Of a stretch of 64,000 bases of DNA, positions 47,950 to 59,317 are shown piece after piece. Each line of letters opens with the position of its first letter. Position 1 is the first letter of the stretch. A model generated the notes under the pieces. The model worked only from the letters and a program-made list of their open reading frames with translations, was not told the DNA's origin and did no database searches. Made by a program: the position numbers and the translations under genes. Source of the stretch: Lepas anatifera (lineage: Eukaryota > Arthropoda > Thecostraca > Lepadidae); contig JAOTON010001685.1 in the NCBI GenBank assembly GCA_034440635.1, positions 3,358,501 through 3,422,500 on the forward strand, read 5' to 3'.

Positions 47950-48986
47950 GAACGTGGTTGTAACTTGAGATTGCTGAAATTGATGTGTTTAATTGATGGG
48001 AAAAGTTTGAGTCATCTCAGGTCAGGACATCAGGCCAGATCAAGTGAACTCACCTTCGAAAATGTTTTCAGATTGCACAAGTGACAGCAAGTTTAATGTA
48101 TTTAGTTTATTGGTATTATATCCATCGTTTCAATTTAGTAACGGTACCCGACCAATGTTAACTAATGATGGTAACTAATAATAACTAACTAATAACTAAT
48201 GAATTGATGCAAGTTTGATCTATTGGATCTCTTGATATTCATATCACACAATCGTCCAACCGACTACCAAAGCCGTGGTAAGGTTTTTTTCATATCGATG
48301 ACCTAGGGTCAAGTTCTTCACCTCTCCATTGGAAATGTATGGGGAAAACGGAGACCGGCCAAAATGGTTCTATTCTGTAGATACGGCTTAGAATTACTTC
48401 CTAGTTCCCAGACTGAAAGGTCTTAGATCCGATTTCAGGGTCATCTTGCCAGTTTCGACCTGTGACCCGAGAGAGGTCATCTGGGACTACTTATGCAGGT
48501 TGTTTGACGGGACAATAACGTCCTGAGAAATGATACTAGAGCTTTAATTTTGATACCAATACGTTTGGAGTCTCATTGAAAGTCGATTGGTATGTGTATT
48601 GACTATGTAAGGTCACATGGTGACCTTGAACTGACCTTAGGTCAGGTCATTTTTATTTTTGACCTAGCATGGTCATATCATACATCACCTGATTCTCTGT
48701 AATGAGAGGAAGCGAATGGTGCCTCAAAATTGACTCTAAACTGACCCAGTCAGACGCCTCTTATTGACCCAGCCCAGAAACCCTTATCTTGCTTGTCACC
48801 TTCTTTTACCTGACATGAACTCAATACTGATCTGAGCCAAAAAGTGACCACTATAGTTTCTTTATAACTTTTACGAGCTACCCACCATCGTCACGTTTAT
48901 TTGCTATCTCACATTGGAACCGATATCGAAGGGGGGGATGATTGAAACCCTACCTTCGCTGGGGTGAAAGGTAGGTCGAAGGTTCA
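47950..48986 (+). mobile_element. TTAA-type piggyBac-like element, copy J (diverged)
   Basis: Carries the family interior in the same order as copy D: CATCTCAGGTCAGGACATC, a TATCGATGACCTAGGGTCA block, TTAGGTCAGGTCATTT and a right end with ACCTTCGCTGGGG and GGTCGAAGGTTCA. Both TTAA ends have decayed and the GC hairpin is not seen, so the limits are approximate. It is the oldest-looking copy. Confidence 0.6.
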
Positions 48987-49260
48987 CTGGGTTGGGTGTT
49001 CATTCATGCCATACCGTTCTGAATAAATTTACTGAATTCACTCCCTGCTTTAGGTTTACGTGTGAAAAGCTCTTATAGCTTGCTGACGCTCGAATTTCAC
49101 CGGAATCACAAATGAATCTTTGTCTTTCCTGTGACTGTATTTTTGCAGTGTTCTGATTTTAACGAGTGTGCTACGTGATGTGATTATACATGTACGGATT
49201 CAAATGATTTGTACGCAAGATCAATGCACCTACACTCCTGGAGGTGTGCCCCTCCCATGA

Positions 49261-50100
49261 TTAACACGCGCATTGACGGGGGGGCGGGTACCTGCCCCCT
49301 CGGGTTTTTCGGAGATAGCAGAAAAACAGCGGCGTGTAGCGCCACCGACTTGGTATACCTTTTCCCTCATCATTTTACAACTTCTGTAAAAATTTTAAGG
49401 TTAGGTCATCTCAGGTCAGGTCACCAGTACAGGTCAAGTGACCCGACCTCAAAAAAAGTTTAAGATAGCATAAGTCGGAGCAGGGTGAACTTATCCGATT
49501 GAAACTCATATCACATAATAGCCCCACCGATTTCTCTAAAAAATGTTCCGATATTTTTTTATATCGATGACCTAAGGTCAGGTACGAGGCATGACCTCTC
49601 CATTGGAAATACATGGGAAAAATGTTTTTTGCAGAATAAATCAGTACCGGATGGCGATAGAGCATTTATTTTAGCTGCATTAGACTTGCCTGGGCTTTGC
49701 GGTTCTAATGATATGCATTTTATATAATTTGACCCTGACCTGACCTCAGGTCAGGTCAAATCCTTGATTTGACCTCGCAAGGTCAAATTATATATCATTC
49801 GATTCGGCTTGCTAAGAGGATTCATATAGTTCAAGTCGTTTTGCTCTATCTTTACTTGTTCAGATGAAATGGCCGAAAAACTGAATTTACATGTTATCCC
49901 TATGACGGGCATGTTTTGACCTCTCGTGACCTTAAATGTGACCTGAAAAAAGGTTCAAATATTTTTGATGGAGAAGTGGATGGGCAGCCCAACGCCGTTT
50001 ACCGTTTTTCGCTACCTACCGTGGTTCTCGAGATCTTAGGGGGGCGGGTACCCCCCGTCAATGCGAAGGTGGCTCAGACCCCCGTCAATGCGCGTGTTAA
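49261..50100 (+). mobile_element. TTAA-flanked piggyBac-like element, copy B
   Basis: TTAACACGCGCATTGACGG at the left and GTCAATGCGCGTGTTAA at the right, 840 bp. It is near-identical to copy A (7011-7852) apart from small indels such as a shorter GGGTACC..CCCCGTC stretch near the right end. The flanking sequence is different, which confirms mobility. Non-coding. Confidence 0.85.
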
Positions 50101-50580
50101 GGTATGTGTGCGCCCCTGCCAATTTTAAGCTATCATTCACAATAGTTAACGCTACCATGTTTTCCATGAAAAACGGCTCTAATTGTGGTACTTAAATATA
50201 GGGAGAGAATGTATCCCGAGATCAGTTCTCCTGGGATCGTTGGCCAATTATTTTGATTTTAAGATATAAAGCGCTACCTCCAGGGACTAGGAGATGAGCT
50301 AAAATATATAGAGCCGGGCGATGAGCTACTTAAGACCGCTACTCCACTACTTACCGACTCTCTCAATAGTAGCGGAATACAGATAGCGGTTTCTTTAACA
50401 AAAAGTAGCGAAGCAGCGAGTGGCAGCAGAATGGAGAATCCCGCCAACTCGCCAACCAGGGATTGCGACAGACCGTGGGTACAGAAGTCATTCAGTGTTA
50501 CAGAGAACCTCTACGAAATCGGAATTCAGGCAGTTACCGACAAAAGAACAAAGCTCCCAGAGTGATTGACCTTTCCTCAC
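50101..50580. other. Spacer with AGTAGCG words
   Basis: No gene. GTAGCG/CGCTAC words recur at about 50337-50425, resembling those at 53800-53910. They may be the same old element, but the ends could not be defined. Confidence 0.35.
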
Positions 50581-51765
50581 TTAACCCTTGCCCTAGCGGC
50601 GGGCACGAGCCACCTTCGCTCTGGTGGGGGGGGGGGTAAAAAAGACCCCCACGATCTCAAAAACTAAGAGAGCTAGAAGAAGCGCAAATGTCAATCGAAA
50701 GCTCTTCAAAAATGATATCGAAATTTCTTCGGTCATTTTTCTCATCAGGTCAATATCAAGGTCACCAGGGGTCAAAATAGGTCAAAATCGCTAATATGAG
50801 GTGTACTAAGAAAACCTCATACATCTCAGAAAGTATAAAAGCTGGAAACATTTTCTGAAGGTCATTCGAAAGCTCTTGAGTAGCTCTTTCATTACGGTGA
50901 CAATGATGCTCGGGTCAGGTCAAAGCCTAGGGAGCTGCAGGTCACTGAACATTGGGAATGTCCATAGCCACCGATGCCTAAGGGCCTTTCCTTTTTCGCT
51001 AATAACTTCCAAACTAAGCAGGATACAGCCATAGTTGATGGCCCAATGCAATCCTCTCTTCAATACAAATCGAATGATATATGATACTGCTATGTAAGGT
51101 TCAATTTAAGATTTGACCTGACCCAGGTCAAGGGTTTGACCCAACTTGAACTGGTATAGTCATGACGTATATCACTTGACTTGCATTGACCATGCAAACA
51201 CTTTGGTGATAAAATAAAAGTTCTATCTTTGTTCATTCAAAATGTTTAGAGTAAAACACCAAAAAATGTTTATTTGACCTAAGGTGACCTTTCAAAGGTC
51301 ACAGTTCAAAAATGTTGTATCAACTTCAGAAATGGGCTAAGAGCAGGTCGTAACCGATGTTTGAAGTTGATTCCATCCATACTTACTGAGAAAAGCTCAT
51401 TTCGTTATTCTCCCATGTATTTACAATGAGGTCATGCTCCACACATGACCTTAGGTCACCAATATCAAAAATACCGAAACATATGTTGTAGCTCCTGGTA
51501 GGCCCAATATGTGGTATGAGTTTCAACTTGATCGAATATCCCTCTCTTTAGTCATGCAGTCCTAAGCATTTTTTGAGGTGAGGTCACTTCATCTGGCTTG
51601 GTGACCTGACCTGACATGAACTGGAGCTAAAACTTTCAGGAAAGATGTATAAATGATGAAGGAACAGCTTAACTAAGTTTGGCCGCGCTGCACGCCGCCG
51701 TTTTTCGGTCATTTTGGAAAAACCCGAGGGGGGTCTAAAAAGACGCCCACCCGAGCGAAGGTTAA
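50581..51765 (-). mobile_element. TTAA-flanked piggyBac-like element, copy G (long subtype)
   Basis: Starts TTAACCCTTGCCCTAGCGG, then GAGCCACCTTCGC, and ends GAGCGAAGGTTAA (to 51765), 1185 bp. It is collinear with copy F (14769-15973) and in the same orientation. Rich in AGGTCA/TGACCT. No coding capacity. Confidence 0.8.
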
Positions 51766-51780
51766 AAGCATGGATACCTA

Positions 51781-52010
51781 GGCCGATCCAGGGGGCAAGG
51801 GACATTTTACTCCGCTCTCCCCCACTTTCCACCAACCCTCGCCCTCCTCTGAAATTATCATGAGAACTCCTGAAATGTCGCATCCCACTTCCCCCTCAGG
51901 ATGCAAGTACCGGCGCCCTATTTTAAGGCCCAAAAAAGTCGCCATGGCCCAGATGGCACCCCCTGCCTATGTGCCCCTTTACCCACGTGATCGGGAATCC
52001 TGTATCCGCC
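51781..52010. mobile_element. GC-rich hAT-like MITE relic
   Basis: Left TAGGCCGATCCAGGGGGC and right the inverse of TAGGCGGATACAGGATTCC. The interior, with GAAATGTCGCATCCCA and GCAAGTACCGGCGCCC words, resembles 61190-61450. No convincing target duplication. Confidence 0.45.
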
Positions 52011-52519
52011 TATGCCTCACTTAACAATTCAATAGTTAAGACTTTGTGGCGAACGAATTAAGTGACACGAAATTGTCTAATTAGTAGTCACGTTCCTTTG
52101 CTGCTTTAGTACGGTCAACACACGCTGCAACGCTCACGGCCAGCAGTTGCCTTCGGCAGCGACAGTCCCCTCCCCCCAACCCCAACCCTGGCGGGGTGAC
52201 GACAGTCCGGAATTGGTGGCACACAAGGCCGGACAGCAATTCCGTGCTATGGGGAACAGTGTAGCTTTTCATTGTCGAATGTGTTCAGAAAATTACTTGC
52301 ACATGCCTAATACTATTCATCTAATTCGTAAATTGCCCTATAGACAGTCAGATTTGGCCACTGGTTGAGTTATTTGGAAGGCATTTCTTCAGTAGCAGTT
52401 ATATCAGCAAATAATAATTGGGGTTTAATTAGAGGTTTATTATTGGGTGGTTCAATTTTGTGCCACATTTTAATGCCAGGAACTTGGAATGCTTCGTCAC
52501 TCCGTTACGTTTATTGCGG

Positions 52520-52524
<5 letters not shown>
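52011..52524. other. No recognisable feature
   Basis: Short sequence between a MITE relic and a (TA)n tract. Nothing was recognised. Confidence 0.35.

Positions 52525-52575
<51 letters not shown>
52525..52575. repeat. (TA)n microsatellite
   Basis: About 25 TA units, located exactly at the truncated left edge of TTAA-type copy H. Confidence 0.98.
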
Positions 52576-52576
<1 letters not shown>

Positions 52577-52581
<5 letters not shown>

Positions 52582-52828
52582 TTCTGAGATATATGAAGGT
52601 TTCTTAGTACACCTCAAATTAGCAACTTTGACCTATTTTGACCTCTGGTGACCTTGATATACACCTGACGAGAAAAATAACCGAAGTATTTTCAATACAA
52701 TTTTTAAAGAGCTTTCGATTGTCCTTTTGCGCTTTTTCTAGCTCTCTTAGCTTTTGAGCTCGTGGGGGTCTTTTTGACCCCCCACCAGGGCGAAGGTGGC
52801 TCGTAGCCGCCACCGGGGCAAGGGTTAA
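52577..52828 (+). mobile_element. TTAA-type piggyBac-like element, copy H (truncated)
   Basis: Inverse of the first 250 bp of copies F and G: TTTCTGAGATATATGAAGG, TTTGACCTATTTTGACCTC, then GGGCGAAGGTGGCTCGTAG and CCGGGGCAAGGGTTAA (TTAA at 52825-52828). The rest of the element is missing and a (TA)n tract marks the break. Confidence 0.75.
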
Positions 52829-55243
52829 GTAGCGCACCACCGGGCTCTACTTAATACCCAATAATGGGTACCATCATTCCCATGTTTGTTTTGAAAGATG
52901 GCAGCGCTCATGATATTTTTTACAAAATTCTTGTGGCCATCAGAAAATAGAATAGACTGTCCCTTCCATGGTTGATCCGCAATATTTGTAAAGTTTTAGA
53001 GGATTCTGCTTGAATTCTTGAGATTCAGGATCCATCCCTACATTTGTGACTAATTTTCAAGCATTGTATGTCGTGTTGTGCGATCATGCAACGTATAACG
53101 CTGCACGCAACACGCGAGTGTTGGGGATTTGAGTTCTGGTTGGTGACAGGTTTCGCCTTTTCCTCCTCTCCTGGGAAGAAGACTTCAAGAATTTAAAAGC
53201 GCTACCGACATCCATTAAAGGAGACTGTTACGTTATTTTATACCTACGTGTACACGAATAAGATTCTAAACTGGGTTCCGATTACAACCTGAAACGTAGT
53301 GTATTTATTTGCAGATGCGTACATGAACCCTATAATAATTCACAATCATATAAAACTTACATATAACAAAAAAATTATCTATTGACGGTAGAATGTTTCT
53401 AAAGACTGATAGACCGTGTGGCTTTCCGTGCATAGGTGTTGAATGCTCATAACATTTGGTTGCATTTGCTTTGAGTTTACTTTTAGGTTTTCCTTTAACA
53501 GAGAATCACGACGATATTTTGCGTAACTCGTAAATGTTGCACTCGTAACAACTTTTGCAGCACTCTCATGCTTAAAAACCTAATTAATAGAGGTGATATA
53601 TGTGCACGAGAGTATGGGGTCTGCGGTTAAGTGCGCCTCTGGTGTAACGTATCGATTCAGCTCGGCAAGGAATATTTGATAACTTGAGTAAACTTTCCAC
53701 AAGTGTAGCAGACATGAATATAAATGCATTAAAGTAAACTTGATTTCCCGGTGAAAAGTACCTCAGCCGCAACGAAAACTTCCCAGTACCGCTTCATCAA
53801 AAAAGTAGCGATAGCGGAAAAAGTAGCGCTAGTAGCGGTTGTGGTTTCAGCTAGCCAAGGTAGCGGAGGTAGCGGTAACGGTTTCAAAAATTTGGTAGCG
53901 GCGCCCACCTCTCTCTCCTCTGAACCCCGCCCAGCTCTGAAAATATGAATTGCTATGGAAAACACAACACAGTTAAATAATTCGTAAAGATTGATTTTTA
54001 ACGAACTTGTGCTAATCATAACACGTTGCACCATCTGGAAGAGAAAAAATACATATTTTTTGGCATAATTGCGTTGATCTAGCACTCCTGAAAATATGGC
54101 CTTGGTCTATCCTAGAGAGGATAACTATGTAGCTTTGAGACTAGAAACCGTACCCTTGAACCGGACCTTAGCGCTCGATGCTCCTGACTTAGGCCATCCT
54201 GGGGCTTCTTCGCCTCTCAAAAAACGACCTCGTGGCCAACCAGATATCTGAACTGCACCGTCTGCTACCAAAACGACGTCGGTTATATCTAGATTACTGG
54301 CCTTATCTTGGATTTTCCTACCTTGGGGCTTGATTTTCTTCACATTGCACCACCAGGCGCAAAAGTCATCAGTTAATTATCGTGTCTGCGACCATATTTC
54401 TTTGCATATACATGTCCGTTTACATGCATTGGCGGATGCCAGGGGCATTCCGGACATAATTCCCTAAAGCAAAAAGAGCGGACCAGCTTCCTGTTAGCAC
54501 CTCCCAAAGTTACCTAAAAGCCCAGCGAGGAAAGAGCTCACGAGTGTGCCAACAGTGTAACGGTATCCTCATCTCCATTGTATTCACGCATTGTTTTATT
54601 TACATTACTTTACCAGAAAGACTGGAGATAATCATTCAGGCGCCCGTCTTCCTTCTACCTTACGCTATCTTTGTGGGGTGGACCAACCTATTGGTTAGCA
54701 CGCAGAATTTGAAGTTATAAACCTCGCTGCCCGGGTCTTCATCTTCGGCTCAAGAAAGCGTGACCGTATCACTCTTATCCTGACCATCCAAAGAAGGTCT
54801 AAGATCGAGTCAAGCTAGTAGATGAGAGACACCATTAAACTTTTAAACCCCTGAGGGCTTAGCTCCAGCGAAAAGTCCAGTGTCCACCCGTGAAACACGC
54901 GCCTCTTTAAGAGGTAAGCTCCAGCTGTTGGCTCTTTGTCTCACCGCATCACAACTGTCATTCGCTTAACGGGATGCAAAGGTTTAAAATGAGTTGCCAG
55001 CTGTCGCCGTCAGCGCCACGTCATTGGCTAGCCTTAAGTAGGCGACTAGAGAATCACGAGCTGCTCTAGTCATTTCTGATCGGACTTGGCTTCTTCAACC
55101 CAGGTATCGAGTGTCTTGGATTCTTGTCTGGGCGCTGGTTAGCGTGCTGTGTGTCGATGCCTGATGATATTTGGGTGGAGTCGCGTACTCGAACAACAAA
55201 TTCATAATTGCACAATTTACAATAGTCAACACCTGCCACTGGT
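52829..55243. other. No recognisable gene; possible AGTAGCG-rich relic
   Basis: No domain-bearing frame in 2.4 kb. 53800-53905 is rich in TAGCGG/GTAGCG words and is followed by GGGCGCC..CCCAGCTCTG at about 53899-53939, which looks like a hAT right end, but no partner end was found. The rest is unremarkable. Confidence 0.4.
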
Positions 55244-56209
55244 GACCTGACCCTCGGAGGCCCCGGTGGGCCTCCAAGCCACCTTCGCCATTGTAGAGGG
55301 TGCACAAACACCCCCTCGAACTCGGCTCATAAACAGAACAGCGAAAAACGTGAAAGCTGGTGCATAGCTCATACAGGTTCATGAAAAACTGCATCAGTCA
55401 CTTTTTGGGTCAGGTCAGTATTGAGGTCATGACAGGTCAAAGAAGGTGGCATGTCAGAGAAGAGTTTCGGGGCTCTGACGTCTGACCGAATTGAGTTAGA
55501 ATCATGTTTTAGGCTTTGTAGGCACAATTCGCTCCCTATCGTTACGGTGAATCTAGTTATGTATAATATGACTATGCTAGGTAAAAAATGACCTGACCTG
55601 CGGTCTGGTCAATGTCATTATCTGATCTAGCATAGTCAATATGCATATCAATCGACTCGCAATAACAATCTAAACTTAATGGTATCAAAATAAAAGTTTT
55701 ATCATCATTTCCTGCAGAGTTGTTGACCCAAGTTTGAAACTCTGCTTAAGTAACCCAGATGACCTCTCAGATGTCAGAGGCCAAAAATGCAGCATGAACC
55801 TGGAAAGGGGCCCAGGATACTACGATTTTGATAATATAAAGGTATTCACAGCTGTGACTACACAATTACAGCTCAATTCCTGTTTTCCCCATGCATTTCC
55901 AATGGAGAGGTCATGATCCGTACCTGACCGTGGGTCATCGATATGAAAAATCCATGTTGTAGCACTCGGTGGGCCCATTATGTGGTTTAAGTTTCAATTC
56001 AATGCCACCTTAAACATTTTTGGAGGTGAGGTCACTTGACCTGCACTGGTGACCTGACCTTAGATGACAACCTTAAGATTTTGTGGGAAGTGGCAAAATT
56101 GATCACGGATAAGATGCACCACGTACGGCGGCGCTGCACTGCCGTTTTTTCGTGTTGTCGGAAGAGCCCGAGGAAGTGTTGAAACATCCCCCGCTGGGGC
56201 GAGGTTTAA
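55244..56209 (-). mobile_element. TTAA-type piggyBac-like element, copy I
   Basis: Inverse orientation of copy D: CCCCGGTGGGCCTCCAAGCC, CACCTTCGCC, GTCAGGTCAGTATTGAGGTC, a central TGACCTGACC..GTC region, and a right end CCCGCTGGGGCGAGGTTTAA. The left TTAA has decayed. Its right TTAA (56206-56209) is also the left TTAA of copy C. Confidence 0.7.
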
Positions 56210-57076
56210 CACGCGCATTGACGGGGGCCTGAGCCACCTTCGCTTTGACGGGAGGGGGCGGGTACCCGCCTCCCTTAGATCTCGAGAAACACGCTAGATA
56301 ACGAATAAAACAGTAAATGGCCTTGGGTAGCCCATCCAATTATTTATAAAAAATATTTGTACCATTTTTGTCAAAGTCACATTTAAAGTTACAATGCCTT
56401 CACTAGATATTAAGACATGTCATCATAGCGATGTCATGTAAATGAAGGTTTTCGGTATTTACATCTGCACAAACAAAGATAAAGCAAAACGATGTACACC
56501 ATTACAATCCTTGCAGTAATCCGAAACAAATGCTATATGCTATGACCTTGCCAGGTCAAATAAGGTAAAATCAATTATTTGACCTGACCTGAGGTCAGGT
56601 TAAGGTAAAATTTGGTCAAATGCATATCTTTAGCACCGCAAAGTCAATTTCAATCTAATGCAGTTAAAATAAATGCTCTATCACCATTCATTACTAAGTT
56701 ATTCAGCTAAAATAATTCTGCCTATGTACTTCCAACGGAGAGGCCATGGCTCGTACCTGACCTTAGGTCATCTATATCAAAAATACCAAAAACACATTTT
56801 AGAGAAATTTCTGGGTCCATTATGCGGTATCAGGTTCAATCGAATAAGTTTGCCCTGTTCTGACTTATGCTATCTTAAACTTTTTTAGGTAAAGTCGCTC
56901 GACCTGTAGTAGTGACCTGACCTAAGATAAACTGACCTTAAAATTTGCACAAAAAATTGTAAACATGATTAGAGAAAAGGTATGCTAAGTACTCCAGTGC
57001 TACGCTCCGCTGTTTGTATGCCGTCTCCAAAACACCCGACGGGGTGGGTACCCGCCCCCGTCATTGCGCGTGGTAA
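56206..57076 (-). mobile_element. TTAA-flanked piggyBac-like element, copy C
   Basis: TTAACACGCGCATTGACGG, then GAGCCACCTTCGC and an inner repeat on the left; GGGTACCCGCCCCCGTC and GCGCGTGGTAA on the right (one base off TTAA). About 871 bp, the inverse of copies A and B but more diverged. Directly abuts copy I. Confidence 0.75.
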
Positions 57077-57947
57077 GACAATGAAACCAACGCTACCATC
57101 TATATTGCCCTCCCTCCCCTCCCCCATGCACAGAGTGATTATGTACTTGGAGAGGTAACTTATACTAGGTATGTCGAGCAATGAAATCCCTGGTCCCCGT
57201 CCCCCCAAAGAAGGGGCTGGCATTGGGTTTTACCCCTTAAATCGGGTCTGCGCCCGCCCCTGCCCGTGACCACCGTTGGAGAGTGACGCAGCAGCAGCGT
57301 TAGTGGCAGGACTGCCGTAACACCTGTGGTTCCTACCGCTCGACTATGTACCACACAATCAGCAGACCAGATCAGGTGCGGGGCAGGCGCGGCGCGTCGA
57401 GCTCCAAATGCAAACCAGTGCTAGTGTCCTAAAGCCGCTGACAAGAGCCCTGAACGCCCCCGGCGAAGGTTGTGCAAACATTACAAGTAGGGTGGTTTGC
57501 GGTCGGTATCGCGTCTGTTCCGATCGCCCCTTTCGTGCAATGACAATGCTCGACGGTTTGTCGGTATCGCGTCTGTTCCGATCGCCCCTTTCGTGCAGTG
57601 ACAAGGCTCGACGGTTTGTCGGAGCGCGGCTGTGAGACTTGCGCAATTGTGATGAGACGAGTGAGGGCATGATGGAGGCCGTGAGTGTAGTGGCTATCAA
57701 ACACCATCGGAGTAAACGGATATGATCAAGCAGAATTTGAGTATGAATCGCAATACTGTGAAGTAAAGCTACAGCCACATTTGAAGGTCACTGATTAAAG
57801 GGCGCACATGTGTTTTAAGCGTTCTTTGTGATGGCGTGTCAGCGAAGAGACTGAGCCAAGTCAATAGCGATATTCCGAAGTATGTGTCTCCAAAGACGGT
57901 GAAAAGTAAGCAAAAGCTTCAACACTGCAACATTATTACCACTAACC
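57077..57947 (+). promoter_or_regulatory. Upstream region of the ZIP transporter gene
   Basis: It holds a 58-bp direct duplication (57499-57625). No TATA box was recognised. The ATG at 57948 is preceded by CTAACC, a fair Kozak context. Promoter location is inferred from position only. Confidence 0.35.
57499..57625. repeat. 58-bp CpG-rich tandem duplication upstream of ZIP
   Basis: TCGGTATCGCGTCTGTTCCG, CGCCCCTTTCGTGCA and GCTCGACGGTTTG recur with a 58-bp period (TATCGCG at 57507 and 57565), about 2.2 copies with only a few differences. Confidence 0.85.
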
Positions 57948-59012
57948 ATGAGTCTGGTGCTAGCCAAGCTCACTGGAGCTTTCATTCTTACCATTTTTAC
58001 CCTTCTCTTTGGATTGCTGCCTTTCAAACTCTTAGGGTGGCTTCATCAACGTTCAACATCTTCACAGCGCAGAATTCAACTTCTGCTTTCCTGCGTGCAG
58101 TGTTTTGGTGCGGGCGTTCTCCTGGCCACAGTATTCACGCACGTTTTACCCGACGTGAGAATGAACTTGGAGCTTCTCCGACCCGACAGCAGCTTCGCTC
58201 TGGCGGAGGTGCTTCTCTGTGCAGGAATGTTCATCATCTACCTGATTGAGGAGACGGTAGAGTCCATGCTGCGATCTGCCGGCAAAGCGAATCAGACACA
58301 CTGCAACGAGAGTCAACCGGAGGCTAGCGGCTTATCTCTGAACATGAAAGCTCTATACGGAACTTTACAAAATGTTGGGGAAAACAGCAACAACGTCAGA
58401 AATGCTGTCACCTTTCAAAACCATGAGGAAATAGTCCTAGGCCATCAAGGACACTCCCACCTGCCTCCAGCGGGAGGGAACTCCGGCGGTTTTCGTGTTT
58501 TCGTCGTTGCTGTCGCCCTCTCCGTCCACTCCATCTTCGAGGGTATGGCTGTGGGTCTGGACTCTCGCCAGCTAGGCGTCTGGACTCTGGTGGGAGCCAT
58601 CGTTACCCACAAGTCCATCATCGCCTTCTGCTTGGGTGAGCAGTTGGCGTCCGCCGGCAAGGGTCTCCGCGCATCGCTCACCGCGCTGGGAGCATACGTC
58701 ATCGCCTCACCGGCAGGAATCCTGGTGGGAGTGGTAGTCAGCGAGGACGTTGGTGGAGGTGATGTGGACAGGATGCTACCGAGCGTATTACAAGGCCTGG
58801 CAGCGGGAACCATTTTGTACGTAGTGTTTTTCGAGATTATAAAAGGAGAGAGGGAAAAGGCGGGTGGTGGTCTCGCAAAACTGATGGCAATTTTTGTTGG
58901 CTATGCTTTTATGTTGGCGTTGATGTGTTTTGTGAGAATGGCGGAGACCAATATGGCAGCGTTTTCAACATCTAGGCCTTCATTCAATTCTGGTAACACA
59001 AGATCACGTTAA
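57948..59012 (+). CDS. ZIP-family zinc/iron transporter (ZIP1/2/3 type), 354 aa, single exon
   Basis: ZIP proteins move Zn2+ (and related metals) into the cytosol across the plasma or organelle membrane. The predicted protein has eight hydrophobic segments (about residues 7-29, 45-68, 84-104, 182-204, 211-231, 243-265, 278-299 and 309-331). Segment 4 has the signature HSIFEGMAVGL (His194, Glu198) and segment 5 has THK (His221), the expected metal-site residues. The cytosolic loop between segments 3 and 4 has a His cluster, GHQGHSH (166-171). Segment 7 has LQGLAAGTILYVVFFEI, typical of ZIP1-3. It is slightly longer than human ZIP1-3 because of the loop and a C-terminal tail. The frame is intact with no intron. 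The start fits the first segment and Kozak context. Likely AATAAA at 59312. Confidence 0.92.
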   Translation: MSLVLAKLTGAFILTIFTLLFGLLPFKLLGWLHQRSTSSQRRIQLLLSCVQCFGAGVLLATVFTHVLPDVRMNLELLRPDSSFALAEVLLCAGMFIIYLIEETVESMLRSAGKANQTHCNESQPEASGLSLNMKALYGTLQNVGENSNNVRNAVTFQNHEEIVLGHQGHSHLPPAGGNSGGFRVFVVAVALSVHSIFEGMAVGLDSRQLGVWTLVGAIVTHKSIIAFCLGEQLASAGKGLRASLTALGAYVIASPAGILVGVVVSEDVGGGDVDRMLPSVLQGLAAGTILYVVFFEIIKGEREKAGGGLAKLMAIFVGYAFMLALMCFVRMAETNMAAFSTSRPSFNSGNTRSR

Positions 59013-59311
59013 AATAATGTTGAGTACTATACACAAGTAACGATTTCAGAATCCACATCATTGACCTCACAGTGGGTGCCTGCCCAAGCCTGCAGCCTAT
59101 CGTGGCCTGGTCTGCCCTCGGGGTCTAGCCAGCGGATTGCCAAGGTGTGGGGCCTTCGGCCAGTCAGGGGTCACAAGCCTCAGCAGCGCAGCAGCCAAAT
59201 AAGATAACGGGACGTTCCCATAGCGACGGAACAAGGTGATTTCGAATGTGTGCAGTGTAAATCACGGCAGAAAGCCAAAGTGATATTCATATTTCCTGAA
59301 ATATTTCAGTG

Positions 59312-59317
59312 AATAAA
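59312..59317 (+). terminator. Candidate polyadenylation signal of the ZIP gene
   Basis: AATAAA 300 bp after the stop codon, the first canonical hexamer downstream that I see. Cleavage-site evidence is lacking. Confidence 0.45.

Noticed and set aside
54686..54775. Another tRNA-like stretch with GGTTAGCACGC
   Set aside because: Only the D-arm-like word fits; no anticodon stem or T arm.
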